A stretch of DNA of 64,000 nt from Pseudovibrio brasiliensis (GCF_018282095.1 NZ_CP074126.1:1498501-1562500); one strand, 5' to 3'; positions 1-8,784 are shown, counted from the stretch's first letter. Notes: generated from the sequence alone by a model not told the origin. Numbers and translations: made by a program.

Positions 1-804
1 CTTGATTTGATTCCCCTTCAAATAGAAGCGCAAGAAGAACAAATATCTGTTTATGAAGCTCAATATGAAACAGCGAAAATCAATCTGGCCAGAGTTCACG
101 TCAAACTGCCATTTGATGCAAGAGTTTCGAATACAAACGTAGAAGTTACTCAGTATGTACAAACTGGTAATGAGATGGGAACCGTTGATAATACGGAGAC
201 TGTAGAGGTTGAAGCCCAGATCCCGCTTTCTCAATTCAGGCAGTTTCTTGGCATCCTGACTGAGGGAGAGGTGCCAACCCTTATTGACGGCCAATCGCTT
301 TTATCGCTGGCTGAGAGCGTAGGATTGCATGCTATGATCCGGCTTCCTTTAGATAAAGGCACTGCTGTATGGCGCGGACGCGTTGTCCGAGTGACTGATG
401 AGATCGATCCCAAGACGCGTACGGTCGGGGTTGTCATTGAAGTAGACCATCCATATGAAAAAATTATTCCAGGCAAACGTCCGTTACTAAGCAAGGGAAT
501 GTTTGTTGAGGTCGAATTAAGCAGCGACCCGCTTTCTGAAATGTTTATCATTCCGCGTTCTGCATTGCATGAAGAAGGCCTCTATATCGTTGGTGATGAT
601 AACAGGCTGCAAATAAGGCCAGTTACAACGACCTTGCTTCAAGGAAACCTCGCAATGCTTGCAGAAGGGCTTGAAGAAAACGAGCGCATTGTTGTCAGCG
701 ATCTTCTATATGCTACGCCTGGAATGCTGATGAAAACAAAAATAGATGAGGATTTGCTAACTCTTATTCATGACGAAGCGACCAATAAGGACGTTTCACA
801 ATGA
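1..804 (+). CDS. RND efflux periplasmic adaptor subunit (C-terminal part)
   Basis: This is the 3' part of a membrane-fusion (HlyD/AcrA-type) adaptor; the reading frame is open at the left edge, so the true start lies outside the window. Such adaptors bridge an inner-membrane RND pump to an outer-membrane channel in the periplasm. The visible part begins in the end of the alpha-helical hairpin, continues through the lipoyl half-motif (around residues 35-65, with INLARVHVKLPFDARVSN) and then beta-barrel and membrane-proximal domains. The stop codon overlaps the start of the permease by four bases (ATGA), showing translational coupling. The substrate cannot be told from sequence. Confidence 0.88.
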   Translation, partial: LDLIPLQIEAQEEQISVYEAQYETAKINLARVHVKLPFDARVSNTNVEVTQYVQTGNEMGTVDNTETVEVEAQIPLSQFRQFLGILTEGEVPTLIDGQSLLSLAESVGLHAMIRLPLDKGTAVWRGRVVRVTDEIDPKTRTVGVVIEVDHPYEKIIPGKRPLLSKGMFVEVELSSDPLSEMFIIPRSALHEEGLYIVGDDNRLQIRPVTTTLLQGNLAMLAEGLEENERIVVSDLLYATPGMLMKTKIDEDLLTLIHDEATNKDVSQ

Positions 805-3800
805 TCAGGTTTTTTGCTTCTCATCCCACAGCCTCAAACTTATTGATGGCAGTCCTCATCCTGGGTGGACTGCTAACAGCTCCTTATTTGCAACGAGAAA
901 CACTCCCTGGGATTGAACCACGCAAAGTTAGTATCAGCGTACCATTCCCAGGTGCCCGTCCTGAAGAAGTTGAAGAAGCCATTTGTCGGCGCATAGAAGA
1001 TGCCGTCGAGAGTGTTGAGAACATTGCTAAAATTTCGTGTGAGGCTAAAGAAAATTTAGCCAGCGCAACGATTGAAATGAAAGAAGGCGAAAACCTTGAT
1101 CGTTTCATTGCTAAGGTGAAGAACCAGGTAGAAGCGATTGACGATTTTCCTGAGGAAACTGACCTGCCGGTTATCGAAGAAATGGGTACAACTGAGTTTG
1201 TTGCATCTGTAGCTTTGACCGGATTTCAGAACAAATCTCACCTGAAAGCTTATGCACTTGCTGTAAAAGATCGCATGCTGTTATGGGGAGGCATCTCGCA
1301 AGTTGACATCAAGGGGTTCTCTGATCATCAGATCCGAATTGAGTTATCTAAGACAGCTTTGCAGCAATTCGGCCTCAGCATCGCCAGCATTGCTGATACA
1401 ATCGCAAAACAAAGCCTTGATCTACCAGGTGGAATAATCGAGACCTCAGAAGAACTTGTCTCTTTGCGCTTTGCAGATGAAAGAAAACAAGCTCGCGAGT
1501 TTCTTGATTTAGTCTTGGTGTCAAGTCAGGACGGGGGCATCGTTCGGCTCGGGGATATCGCAACAGTTACAGACCGTTTCAGTCTTGATGAAGAAAAAAT
1601 TCTGTTTGATGGAGAAATTGCAGCACTACTGGAGATTTCTAAAACACGATCTGAAGACATCCTGAATGTTGTCAGTTCAGTAAAAAATTTCCTTCAGGCA
1701 GAGCAAGCTTTGGCGCCTCCAAATGTCATACTTACGCTTTCTAACGATAACTCTTCCATTGTTCAGGACCGGCTCAACCTTCTGATCGACAACGGACTGC
1801 AAGGTCTTGCGCTCGTATTCCTGATAATGTGGCTGTTCTTTGGATTTCGATATTCATTCTGGGTGACTATGGGGCTGCCTGTCTCATTCCTAGGGGCTCT
1901 TGCTATCATGTATTTGATGGGCCTTTCTTTGAATATGATGTCCATGCTTGGGCTGTTGATAGCAACAGGCCTTTTGATGGATGATGCAATTGTCATATCC
2001 GAAAATATCGCCTCTCAAAAAGAGAAGGGTAAATCCTCTCTAGATGCAGCTATTGATGGTGCAGCACAGGTGTTCCCAAGCATTTTTGCATCATTCCTGA
2101 CGACTGCTATGGTACTCGGATCGCTGATATTCCTGAGTGGTGATACTGGTCAGGTTCTGCGTGTCGTGCCGATTGTGATGTTGTTTGTATTGTCCATCTC
2201 GCTGGCAGAAGCGTTTTTGATTTTACCTCATCACTTACTGCACACTTTGGAGCAGAATGAAGGTAAGCCTTCTCACTTTAGGAAAAAAGTTGAAAGCTGG
2301 CTGGACTACGTTCGAGAAAATATTGTTGGCCGCTTTGTCGATTTTTGCGTGCACTGGCGCTATATGACTGTGGGGGTCGCGTTTGCCTTCCTGATCGTCG
2401 CGATCAGTATGTTTGCCGGCGGCATCTTAAAGTTCTCGGTCTTCCCAGACCTTGACGGCGACGTTATTGAAGCACGTATCTTGCTGCCGCAAGGAACACC
2501 TCTGGCTAAAACCGAAGGCACAGTACAAGACGTTAAGGATGCACTTGTGCGCCTGAATACAAGATTGTCGCCGGATCAACCCGATGAGCAGTCATTAGTA
2601 CAGCACATTACCATTCAATATAACAAAAACACTGATGCCTATGAAACAGGAAGCCATATTGCCACAGTAACTGCCGATCTGTTAGGCGCAGAAGTGCGGA
2701 CAACCTCCTCAGATAACTTCGTCTCCCTTTGGCGTGAAGAGATCGGGCAACTTGCAGATGTCTTAAGCCTGAAAATCACGGAGACTGTTGTCGGTCCAGG
2801 AGGTCAAGCGATTGAGGTTCGGTTACAAGGACTTGACTTAGAAAACCTGAAGCTGGCATCGCAAGAGCTGCAAGGTTGGCTATCAAGCTATAAAGGGACG
2901 ACCAATCTAACCGATGATTTGCGCCCTGGGAAAAAAGAAATCAAACTGCGAGCTACAGAACAAGCTGCTACCCTTGGTTTGTCTGGTCAGGATATTGCCA
3001 ACCAACTCCGCACGTCCTTCTTCGGCTCTACAATCAGCGAAATTCAAGTGGGTGCTGAGGCCTTTGAAGTTGATGTCCGTGTCGGACTTGAAGACCGGGA
3101 CAGCCTGGCCGATCTTGATAATTTCATGATCACAACGCTGGATGGAGGATTGGTTCCTTTAAAAGCGGTGGCTAACTTGGCAGAAGGGCGTGGTTACGCT
3201 CGTATTAATAGATATCAACGGGCTCAAGCTGTTACAGTGCAAGGGGATGTTGATCAACAACATGCGAATGCAAATGCAATTATAGCGGACACGAAGGCAC
3301 GTTTCTTCCCAGAACTGCAAAGTCGCTTCCCTGGTCTGAAGATACAACTTGGCGGGCAGGATGAAGAAGGCGCAAAGACCCAAAAGTCGATGATGTCAGG
3401 ATTTTTGATCGGTATGATCGGGGTTTTTGTAATGCTCAGCTTCCAGTTCCGCAGCTATGTTGAACCAGTTGTTGTGATGGTCATAATTCCGTTGTCGTTC
3501 ATCGGTGTCATATTTGGTCATATCGCGATGGGGTTGGATTTCACTATGCCAAGCATTCTGGGCTTCATTGCTATGGCTGGCGTTGTGGTGAATAACTCCA
3601 TATTGCTCGTGAACTTTGTCAAGGACCACCACGATGAATATGAGTGTGTTGCTATCGCAGCCCCTCTCGCGGCAAGGTCCCGGTTCAGGGCAATTTTCAT
3701 CACGACCTTAACCACCATAGCGGGCATGCTCCCTCTGCTTACAGAAACAAGCTTACAAGCACAGATTCTTATACCAATGGTAGCAAGCCTCGCCTTCGGC

Positions 3801-3926
3801 TTGATGGCCTCAGTTATCATGGTCTTGTTTGTAGTACCTTCAATCTATGCGATCCTGGATGATTTTGGATTGAGCACACTTGCAAAAAAGCGATTTGATG
3901 ACACACCAATGCTCGCACAAAGATGA
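801..3926 (+). CDS. RND family efflux permease
   Basis: The 1041-residue product has the length and layout of an AcrB/HAE-type proton-driven efflux permease. TM1 lies at residues 10-30, followed by a large periplasmic loop. A TM cluster follows (about 330-480), containing GLLMDDAIVISEN near residue 390, whose paired Asp residues are the family's proton relay. A second periplasmic loop and a C-terminal TM cluster (about 860-1025) complete it. It is coupled to the preceding adaptor by an ATGA overlap. No outer-membrane factor gene is in view. The family is clear; whether it exports drugs, metabolites or metals is not. It resembles the less studied AcrB/MdtB-like branch rather than CusA. Confidence 0.93.
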   Translation: MIRFFASHPTASNLLMAVLILGGLLTAPYLQRETLPGIEPRKVSISVPFPGARPEEVEEAICRRIEDAVESVENIAKISCEAKENLASATIEMKEGENLDRFIAKVKNQVEAIDDFPEETDLPVIEEMGTTEFVASVALTGFQNKSHLKAYALAVKDRMLLWGGISQVDIKGFSDHQIRIELSKTALQQFGLSIASIADTIAKQSLDLPGGIIETSEELVSLRFADERKQAREFLDLVLVSSQDGGIVRLGDIATVTDRFSLDEEKILFDGEIAALLEISKTRSEDILNVVSSVKNFLQAEQALAPPNVILTLSNDNSSIVQDRLNLLIDNGLQGLALVFLIMWLFFGFRYSFWVTMGLPVSFLGALAIMYLMGLSLNMMSMLGLLIATGLLMDDAIVISENIASQKEKGKSSLDAAIDGAAQVFPSIFASFLTTAMVLGSLIFLSGDTGQVLRVVPIVMLFVLSISLAEAFLILPHHLLHTLEQNEGKPSHFRKKVESWLDYVRENIVGRFVDFCVHWRYMTVGVAFAFLIVAISMFAGGILKFSVFPDLDGDVIEARILLPQGTPLAKTEGTVQDVKDALVRLNTRLSPDQPDEQSLVQHITIQYNKNTDAYETGSHIATVTADLLGAEVRTTSSDNFVSLWREEIGQLADVLSLKITETVVGPGGQAIEVRLQGLDLENLKLASQELQGWLSSYKGTTNLTDDLRPGKKEIKLRATEQAATLGLSGQDIANQLRTSFFGSTISEIQVGAEAFEVDVRVGLEDRDSLADLDNFMITTLDGGLVPLKAVANLAEGRGYARINRYQRAQAVTVQGDVDQQHANANAIIADTKARFFPELQSRFPGLKIQLGGQDEEGAKTQKSMMSGFLIGMIGVFVMLSFQFRSYVEPVVVMVIIPLSFIGVIFGHIAMGLDFTMPSILGFIAMAGVVVNNSILLVNFVKDHHDEYECVAIAAPLAARSRFRAIFITTLTTIAGMLPLLTETSLQAQILIPMVASLAFGLMASVIMVLFVVPSIYAILDDFGLSTLAKKRFDDTPMLAQR

Positions 3927-4203
3927 TGGGAACGAATACTTTCGAAGAGGTGGCCGTGAAGATTGGGTGTCTTTGAAGGCTGATAGGGGCTCTGTCTACG
4001 GATGTTGACTCAGATATCGTTGATGGTAGCGCTGGCAATAACATAATAGCCGGTGGCAGGAGCATTGATACATTGACCAGCGGCAGATCTCGACATTGTT
4101 GATGCCAGCGTTGGTGCTTTAATATGTTTCGATGAGATCAGCGAAATCCGTTTCACTGGTATCAATGCCGCCGAAATCAGCGACGATTTCATCTCATTCT
4201 ATG
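3927..4203 (+). pseudogene. Possible decayed RTX-type calcium-binding repeat remnant
   Basis: No intact gene is present. Translation from 4001 in one frame gives DIVDGSAGNNIIAGG, which resembles a degenerate glycine/aspartate-rich RTX nonapeptide. From 4092 in another frame it gives DIVDASVGALICFDEISEI, so a frameshift would separate the two pieces. This is compatible with the eroded end of a large RTX or cadherin-like surface or secreted protein. The match is short, so the call is tentative. It sits between the RND pump and a strong inverted repeat. Confidence 0.3.
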
Positions 4204-4249
4204 GGACTACTCCCGAAAGGAGGTTTTAACCTCCTTTCGGGAGTAGTCC
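4204..4249. repeat. 22-bp perfect inverted repeat (hairpin)
   Basis: The arms 4204-4225 and 4228-4249 are perfectly complementary over 22 bp with only two bases between them; each arm contains CCCGAAAGGAGG or its complement. No T-run follows on either strand, so it is not a textbook intrinsic terminator. It may still end transcription from the RND operon, or be an insertion-element end or a processed hairpin. Confidence 0.7.
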
Positions 4250-4446
4250 GTAAACTCTGACTTCAATCGATTTTCATTAGATCTTGCTGGATCTCAGCGT
4301 TTAACAAGGAACGTTAAAAAGCTTCAAATGAGAGGTGCGAGTTGCAGTGATCGAGGGCAAGAGCCACCTCACTACCCTCTAAAAATGTCAGGCTATTCGC
4401 GGATTTGTGCGCAGAACAAATAGGCTTGAAACAGGCACACTCTGTG
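4250..4446. other. Intergenic, no gene seen
   Basis: About 200 bases between the hairpin and the end of the thioredoxin-like gene. I see no convincing coding sequence or RNA. Together with 3927-4249 this makes a 520-bp non-coding stretch. Confidence 0.6.
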
Positions 4447-4992
4447 TTACTTCCACTTAATGGAGCAGCCCATACTTGGGGTTTGATGCTCTGGACCGCG
4501 GCCCGTTTTGGCAACCTTACGCATGGCATTGAGGAGTTCTGGCGTGCGGTTAGTTGGGTCATTGAAACCTGCATCATCCAGACGACCGCGGTATTGAAGC
4601 TCACCTTTGTTGTTGAAGCCAAAGAAATCTGGAGTGCAAACCGCATCATATGCGCGGCCAACCTCTTGAGCTTCGTCGACCAGATACGGAAATGCAAAGC
4701 CAAATTCCTTTGCGAATTCTATCATAAAGCGCGGACCATCTGCGGGCACGGAGCGATAGTCGTTGGACATGACGGCCAGTACGCCAAAGCCTTCTGACAT
4801 GAGTTGCTTGGTGTCTTCAGCCAAACGATCCGCAATAGCCTGCACATAGGGGCAGTGGTTGCAGATGAAGGTAATGAGCAGGCCATTTTCGCCGATGTGG
4901 TCAGACATGGTGAAACTGGTGCCATCGGCATCTTTGAGCGTAAATTCTGGTGCTTTCCAGCCAAAATCGCAGATTGGTGTATTCAAAAGCAT
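4447..4992 (-). CDS. Thioredoxin-like (AhpC/TSA-type) redox protein
   Basis: The 181-residue protein has a redoxin fold. The N-terminal part (APEFTLKDADG, residues 14-24) is typical of AhpC/TSA and thioredoxin-like proteins. The redox motif CNHCPYV places the cysteines at residues 44 and 47 in a CxxC arrangement, and a cis-Pro-containing segment follows (VCTPDFFGFN). This matches the widespread thioredoxin family with the CNHCPY motif, thought to handle thiol redox in the cytoplasm; no signal peptide is seen. It stands alone, downstream of and in the same direction as the secreted protein at 5098-6192. Its physiological substrate is unknown. Confidence 0.85.
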   Translation of the reverse strand: MLLNTPICDFGWKAPEFTLKDADGTSFTMSDHIGENGLLITFICNHCPYVQAIADRLAEDTKQLMSEGFGVLAVMSNDYRSVPADGPRFMIEFAKEFGFAFPYLVDEAQEVGRAYDAVCTPDFFGFNNKGELQYRGRLDDAGFNDPTNRTPELLNAMRKVAKTGRGPEHQTPSMGCSIKWK

Positions 4993-5052
4993 GGGGGCCT
5001 CCCGAGATATCTAATGGAATGAATGAGTGTATGCGGCCTTACATATGCACAT

Positions 5053-5074
5053 GACGGGCTGCGCCGAGCCCGTC
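5053..5074 (-). terminator. Hairpin after the MRJP-like gene
   Basis: GACGGGCT (5053-5060) and AGCCCGTC (5067-5074) form an 8-bp GC-rich stem with a 6-base loop, 24 bases beyond the stop codon of the gene ending at 5098. There is no U-tract, so termination efficiency is uncertain. Confidence 0.4.
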
Positions 5075-5097
5075 AGCCACATCAGTGTTTGTGCAGC

Positions 5098-6192
5098 TTA
5101 TTTGCCCGGTACCGGGAAGCGCATCACGTAGAACGGAGCCTTTGCACCATTGACGCCCTGATTGAAGGCCGGGTGCTTGTGAAGCTGGTTTTGAGTGACA
5201 TAAACATAGCCATCTTTGGCAACATCAAAACCATCTGGCCAGGAAAGACGCTCGTCTTTGATGAGGACTTCGTACTTGCCTGCTGTGGTGAGGCCAATTG
5301 CGGAGTTCTCGATGTCAGAAACTATGAGGCCGCCATTTGGATTGAAGGTCATGCCATCGCTTGGCTTCTTCGGGCCGTACTCTTCAATAGACGCTGCCAG
5401 CTCCTCAGATTTTGCAGAAGCATCTGCTAATTTCGCAGCTGGAATGCGGAAGATCTGTTCACCGTTCACAGCACCGAAGTAGACCCATTCGCTGTCATCC
5501 GAAATAGCAATCGGGTTCAGACCAAAGCGCAATTTGTTGAGAGAGCCATCTTCGCCTTTGGCTGCCATCAGACCACCATCAATCACCACATCGCGATCTG
5601 GAGAGATGAACTGCTCAGCAGCTTCCAGCAGGCGGCGGGCTTCACCGGTTTTCAGGTCCACAACCACGATAGCTGGCTTGGACGGACCTGCCAGATTGCC
5701 GAGGGTCATGTCTGCGATGTAGATCTGACCGCGCTTTTCATCAATGGCAAAGTCCTGAAGGAAGGAGTTTGCAGCCAGAGCGGACTTGTCGATCTGCAGA
5801 TCAGCGTGCAGGCTGTTGGTCTCAGAATTCCAGCCCAGTAGGCGCGGTGCAGAGGCTTCGCTGCCCATGTCCAGCATCCAGACAACGCCGTTGGAGCCGG
5901 TGTCGATGCCGATCACTGCGGAGAGGCCCAGTTCACCAGCTTCTGGACCATCTGCCCAGTCTTGCGTTGGAAATGGTGCTTTGCTGCCGTCTTTCAGCAC
6001 TTCAACTACTTTCAGCGCCGGGCCATCCAATGGCTGCATGCTCACAATCATGCGGCCATTGGGAGTAACGGTGATGTTGCCCGGGCGGGTTTCGGTAAAG
6101 CTTGCGACTTCTTCCAGCTGAAGCGGCTCACCAGCCACCGCTGCCAGAGAAATAAGAGAAAGTGCAGATGCTGCAAGCACAGATTTCAGCAT
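5098..6192 (-). CDS. Secreted L-dopachrome tautomerase-related / MRJP-family protein
   Basis: The product (364 residues from the chosen start) begins with a clear signal peptide, MLKSVLAASALSLISLAAVA, cleaved after AVA-G. The rest matches the bacterial branch of the major-royal-jelly/yellow family (L-dopachrome tautomerase-related), a six-bladed propeller; LQDFAIDEKRGQIYIADM and DGMTFNPNGGLIVSD are typical blade segments. The frame is open 60 bases further upstream, but the ATG at 6192 is preferred because it starts the signal peptide and follows AAGGAA. It is likely periplasmic or secreted. It is divergent from a LysR regulator 90 bp away, which suggests control by that regulator. The enzymatic activity of bacterial members is not established. 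Confidence 0.82.
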   Translation of the reverse strand: MLKSVLAASALSLISLAAVAGEPLQLEEVASFTETRPGNITVTPNGRMIVSMQPLDGPALKVVEVLKDGSKAPFPTQDWADGPEAGELGLSAVIGIDTGSNGVVWMLDMGSEASAPRLLGWNSETNSLHADLQIDKSALAANSFLQDFAIDEKRGQIYIADMTLGNLAGPSKPAIVVVDLKTGEARRLLEAAEQFISPDRDVVIDGGLMAAKGEDGSLNKLRFGLNPIAISDDSEWVYFGAVNGEQIFRIPAAKLADASAKSEELAASIEEYGPKKPSDGMTFNPNGGLIVSDIENSAIGLTTAGKYEVLIKDERLSWPDGFDVAKDGYVYVTQNQLHKHPAFNQGVNGAKAPFYVMRFPVPGK

Positions 6193-6220
6193 AAATAAAA
6201 ATTCCTTATTGATTGTTGAT

Positions 6221-6287
6221 GTTCTATGAGACATATGGCTAAATACGAGCAATTAGTAAAACTAGAAAAATAAATAGGTTCTATGAG
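6221..6287. promoter_or_regulatory. Repeated decamer in the divergent LysR promoter region
   Basis: The sequence GTTCTATGAG occurs at 6221-6230 and again at 6278-6287, the second copy covering the LysR start codon. This is a direct repeat in the 90-bp divergent region, where an autoregulating LysR protein would bind. It may be coincidental. Confidence 0.3.
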
Positions 6288-7161
6288 TACTGCTAATAGA
6301 TCTCCATTCCGGCTTGATACAGACCTGATTGTGTTGCGCTCTCTGGTAGCTGTGGCCGAAGAGGGAAGTTTCTCTGCTGCCGCTGAAAAAGTTGGCCGTA
6401 CTCAATCGGCCATCAGTCTTCAAATCGCAAAACTGGAGGAGCGGCTAGGCGTGAAGCTGTTTGAGCGCACGAGCCGCTCTCTATCGCAAACCAGTGAGGG
6501 TGAGGTCTTTATTGGGTATGCCCGAAAGATTTTGGAGCTGGCGGATGAAGCTGTTTTGAGCGTTTCGGCCCCCAAGGAGCAAAGCATATTACGTGTGGGG
6601 TTTGCAGAGTACCTAGTGCCTCAGCATCTACATATTCATTTGGCTCGCTTTAAACGGGCACATCCCACTTGTGATCTCAACCTGATCCTCGGTGGGGGGG
6701 CTGACCTGCTAAACTTGTTGAATGCCGGGGAACTTGATGTGGTGTTTGCAGGGCCAGAAGCTTCTGGTGGTAAACAGCTGTGGCAAGAGCCGCTCGTTTG
6801 GTGTGGGCAGCTACCTGCCTCCGATAAGCCTTTGGAGTTGATCCTGATGCAGGAGCCTTGCAGCTATCGATCCATAGCAATCTCTGCAATGGAAGCTGAG
6901 GTCTCTGACTGGAAGATCTCAATCACGGCAAACTCAATTCAGGCAGTCCAGTCTGCTATCAAGGCCGGACTTGGCGTATCAGTTCTGCCGTATTCTGCAT
7001 TGCAGGAGGACATACCTGTGATTGAAGGCGTGTTACCAGAACTTCCAGCAACAAGCGTCTTAAGCTATCTCCCTGCTCAGGAAGAAAACCCCTTAGCACA
7101 GCGTTTCATAGATTACTTGCTGTGCTATCTGGAAAAGACCGGTGCATTGAAGGTTGCGTAA
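6283..7161 (+). CDS. LysR-family transcriptional regulator
   Basis: The 292-residue protein has the standard LysR layout. The N-terminal winged helix-turn-helix (about residues 13-72) includes LRSLVAVAEEGSFSAAAEKVGRTQSAISLQIAKLEE. A linker helix and a periplasmic-binding-protein-like effector domain (about 95-285) follow. It is divergent from the MRJP-like secreted protein, the usual arrangement for a LysR regulator and its target. The inducer is unknown. The effector domain is a little short and C-terminally divergent, but no motif is missing. Confidence 0.92.
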   Translation: MSTANRSPFRLDTDLIVLRSLVAVAEEGSFSAAAEKVGRTQSAISLQIAKLEERLGVKLFERTSRSLSQTSEGEVFIGYARKILELADEAVLSVSAPKEQSILRVGFAEYLVPQHLHIHLARFKRAHPTCDLNLILGGGADLLNLLNAGELDVVFAGPEASGGKQLWQEPLVWCGQLPASDKPLELILMQEPCSYRSIAISAMEAEVSDWKISITANSIQAVQSAIKAGLGVSVLPYSALQEDIPVIEGVLPELPATSVLSYLPAQEENPLAQRFIDYLLCYLEKTGALKVA

Positions 7162-7364
7162 TATAATGAAAGTGGTCTCAGAATTTGCTGTAACTCTGAT
7201 CCTGAGGATAGTTTTCTTAGATTACCGATCTAAATATTAATGGGTCCTTCCCAGCCCTTTCCCGTCCTGCGGGGAGTTCAGCAGGGTAGGGCTTGCATAT
7301 GTGTGAGGTTTGCGGAGGCTTGGTGTTTATGTTCATGTTGTTGTTCTCATGTTCTAACCCCGCT

Positions 7365-7389
7365 AATCCTATGGGTTTATAGGATTTTT
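7365..7389 (+). terminator. Intrinsic terminator-like hairpin
   Basis: AATCCTAT (7365-7372) pairs with ATAGGATT (7379-7386) around a GGGTTT loop, and the 3' arm runs into a T-rich end (TTTTTC). It lies 200 bp after the LysR gene and just before the C4-like module. Confidence 0.5.
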
Positions 7390-7402
7390 CACCTTCATCT
7401 CA

Positions 7403-7431
7403 TTGACAGTTTAAACAATCCATCGCATGGT
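7403..7431 (+). promoter_or_regulatory. Candidate promoter of the C4-like RNA
   Basis: A perfect TTGACA at 7403-7408 is followed, 17 bases on, by CATGGT (7426-7431), a weak -10 element. It is correctly placed to transcribe the structured RNA that follows. Low to moderate support. Confidence 0.3.
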
Positions 7432-7443
7432 TTAAGCGAGGCG

Positions 7444-7677
7444 TCGAAACCTCGGTAACGCGGCACCGCAGCCGCTTTCTGCGGTCTTTTTGTGTCTGGA
7501 GTTAGGTCTCCAAACGCAACTCTCGCTTATGGGCGGGAGGGCGGTGAATACAATACCCTTCACGGGGGAATAAACCCGCCTGTCGTTACCAGGTTTCGAA
7601 CCTCCCGCTCGCCAGTGGGTTGTCGAAAGCCCTCTGTTGAGTGGTTTGTTCAACAAACCTGTAACGAGGGTATTTTG
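7444..7677 (+). ncRNA. C4-type antisense RNA / phage-immunity-like leader
   Basis: A structured leader precedes the 88-residue gene at 7678. It contains a 7-bp hairpin (7465-7471 with 7479-7485) followed by CTTTTT, which could act as an attenuator. A closed helix of GCGGGAG (7534 onward) with CTCCCGC (7602 onward) encloses smaller hairpins. Two stretches are complementary to the downstream leader: 7584-7596 (CGTTACCAGGTTT) to 7655-7666 next to the ribosome-binding site, and 7537-7542 (GAGGGC) to 7629-7634 (GCCCTC). The segment at 7444-7459 can also pair with 7584-7598. Paired a'/b' antisense boxes acting on a/b boxes just downstream are the design of the phage P1 C4 and P4 cI antisense RNAs. 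The exact ends of the RNA are not determined. Confidence 0.5.
7465..7491 (+). terminator. Terminator/attenuator hairpin within the C4-like leader
   Basis: ACCGCAG (7465-7471) pairs with CTGCGGT (7479-7485), followed by CTTTTT. This is a good intrinsic terminator shape lying inside the leader, so premature termination may be part of the control. Confidence 0.5.
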
Positions 7678-7944
7678 ATGACTGATACTGGAAAAGAGAA
7701 ATGTGCCCATACGTCCCTTCGCAATGAAGTGGATCAGCTTCGCTTATCAAGCAATCACCTCAAAAATCTAGTTTATTCCATGAGCGTGGTGATGAGTGAA
7801 CGTATGGAACACACTCAGGAATATGAAGCATTGCTGACGCTGTTTGATACTGTGCGCAATCACATCAATGATGTGCAGGAAAGCGGTGAGAAGATCTCAG
7901 AGCTGCTTGATCCCTGTGCACTGGAAATCTCTATAAGCAAGTAA
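7678..7944 (+). CDS. Small phage-type hypothetical protein under C4-like control
   Basis: This 88-residue protein is mostly helical, charged and without membrane segments or a recognised domain. It starts at the ATG at 7678, preceded by GAGGGT. An open frame continues upstream through the structured leader, but that part is judged non-coding because it holds the RNA helices. Genes directly downstream of C4-type RNAs in phages are often antirepressor or icd-like proteins; I see no specific similarity and assign no function. It is followed by a good intrinsic terminator at 7984-8016, so it forms a single-gene unit. Confidence 0.6.
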   Translation: MTDTGKEKCAHTSLRNEVDQLRLSSNHLKNLVYSMSVVMSERMEHTQEYEALLTLFDTVRNHINDVQESGEKISELLDPCALEISISK

Positions 7945-7983
7945 GTTGGAATGATGAGAGGCTTGCCTCTCAAGGAATATTCT

Positions 7984-8016
7984 GGCTTGGGAAGCGTAAG
8001 CTTCTCAGGCCTTTTT
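7984..8016 (+). terminator. Intrinsic terminator of the 88-residue gene
   Basis: A 12-bp stem with two G-U pairs (7984-7995 with 8000-8011), a GTAA loop, then five T residues. It lies 40 bases after the stop codon. Confidence 0.75.
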
Positions 8017-8058
8017 AGCATTTGGCTGCTGAGGTAACCAAAGCACCGAGAAGGGCAT

Positions 8059-8784
8059 TCAGTGATGGAGCTCTACTTGGCTACGACCTAATCGTTGCCT
8101 TTCTTTTGCAACTTCTTCTTTCAAGAACCAATGGCCTGTCTCACCGTCATGCTTTGAGAGTTTCTGAGACAAGACCTTTCTCTTTGAGGTCTTACAAAGA
8201 ACCTCGAAGAGTGGGTCTGATACCGAGATAAACTTGGATGTTTGATTGAGTATCTGCTTTGCTGCTGCTTTTGCGCTAGATGACACTGATTGAAGTTCAC
8301 CTGTATTATTATTTGTATATTTATCTTTATTTCGTGGTGCTCTCACGTCACCCTTTAACTGCTCATTTTGGCACACTTGTTGGTCTTTTTTGTCACTGCA
8401 ACTGTGTTTGGACAGCGAGTCTGGTGCGCCCATAGGTGCTCTGCTGTCACGTTTTTCGTCCCCTATAGGACAGAAGGCATAATGATTGCTTTGCCCACGA
8501 CCACGTGCGCGTTGAGCTTTAAAATATCCAGCTTGCTCTAGCTTCTTCAAAGCTCGGATCACCGTTCTTCTGCTGGTGCCTGCATCCTCTTCAAGGCGAG
8601 AGATGCTTGGCCAGGCATCTCCGGTCTTTGTATTGAAGTAATCACACAGCGCGATCCCCACGACCTTTTCTGATGCTGAAAAGTTATGATCCCGACACAG
8701 CTTGCTAATCCAGACAGCTTTGTCGCTGTACTGGATGGTTAGGCTGTTACAATGCTGTATCTTACCAGTTGAGCCACCCATCAT
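8059..8784 (-). CDS. Winged-helix DNA-binding protein of mobile-element type
   Basis: About 241 residues. The N-terminal half carries a helix-turn-helix domain (about residues 30-105) with WPSISRLEEDAGTSRRTVIR as the recognition helix region and RALKKLEQAGYFKAQRARGR as the wing. This resembles the helix-turn-helix proteins common on rhizobial and roseobacter phages, plasmids and islands, often related to replication initiators. The C-terminal half is low in conserved features. An open frame reaches back to a GTG at 8796, but the GGGGGAGGAA sequence there is the ribosome-binding site, so the ATG at 8784 (or the adjacent one at 8781) is preferred. It lies just inside the tRNA-Phe fragment, which supports a mobile origin. 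Confidence 0.7.
   Translation of the reverse strand: MMGGSTGKIQHCNSLTIQYSDKAVWISKLCRDHNFSASEKVVGIALCDYFNTKTGDAWPSISRLEEDAGTSRRTVIRALKKLEQAGYFKAQRARGRGQSNHYAFCPIGDEKRDSRAPMGAPDSLSKHSCSDKKDQQVCQNEQLKGDVRAPRNKDKYTNNNTGELQSVSSSAKAAAKQILNQTSKFISVSDPLFEVLCKTSKRKVLSQKLSKHDGETGHWFLKEEVAKERQRLGRSQVELHH

Noticed and set aside
7492-7677. Upstream extension of the 88-residue gene
   Set aside because: The extension runs through the structured, self-complementary leader; the ATG at 7678 has its own ribosome-binding site.
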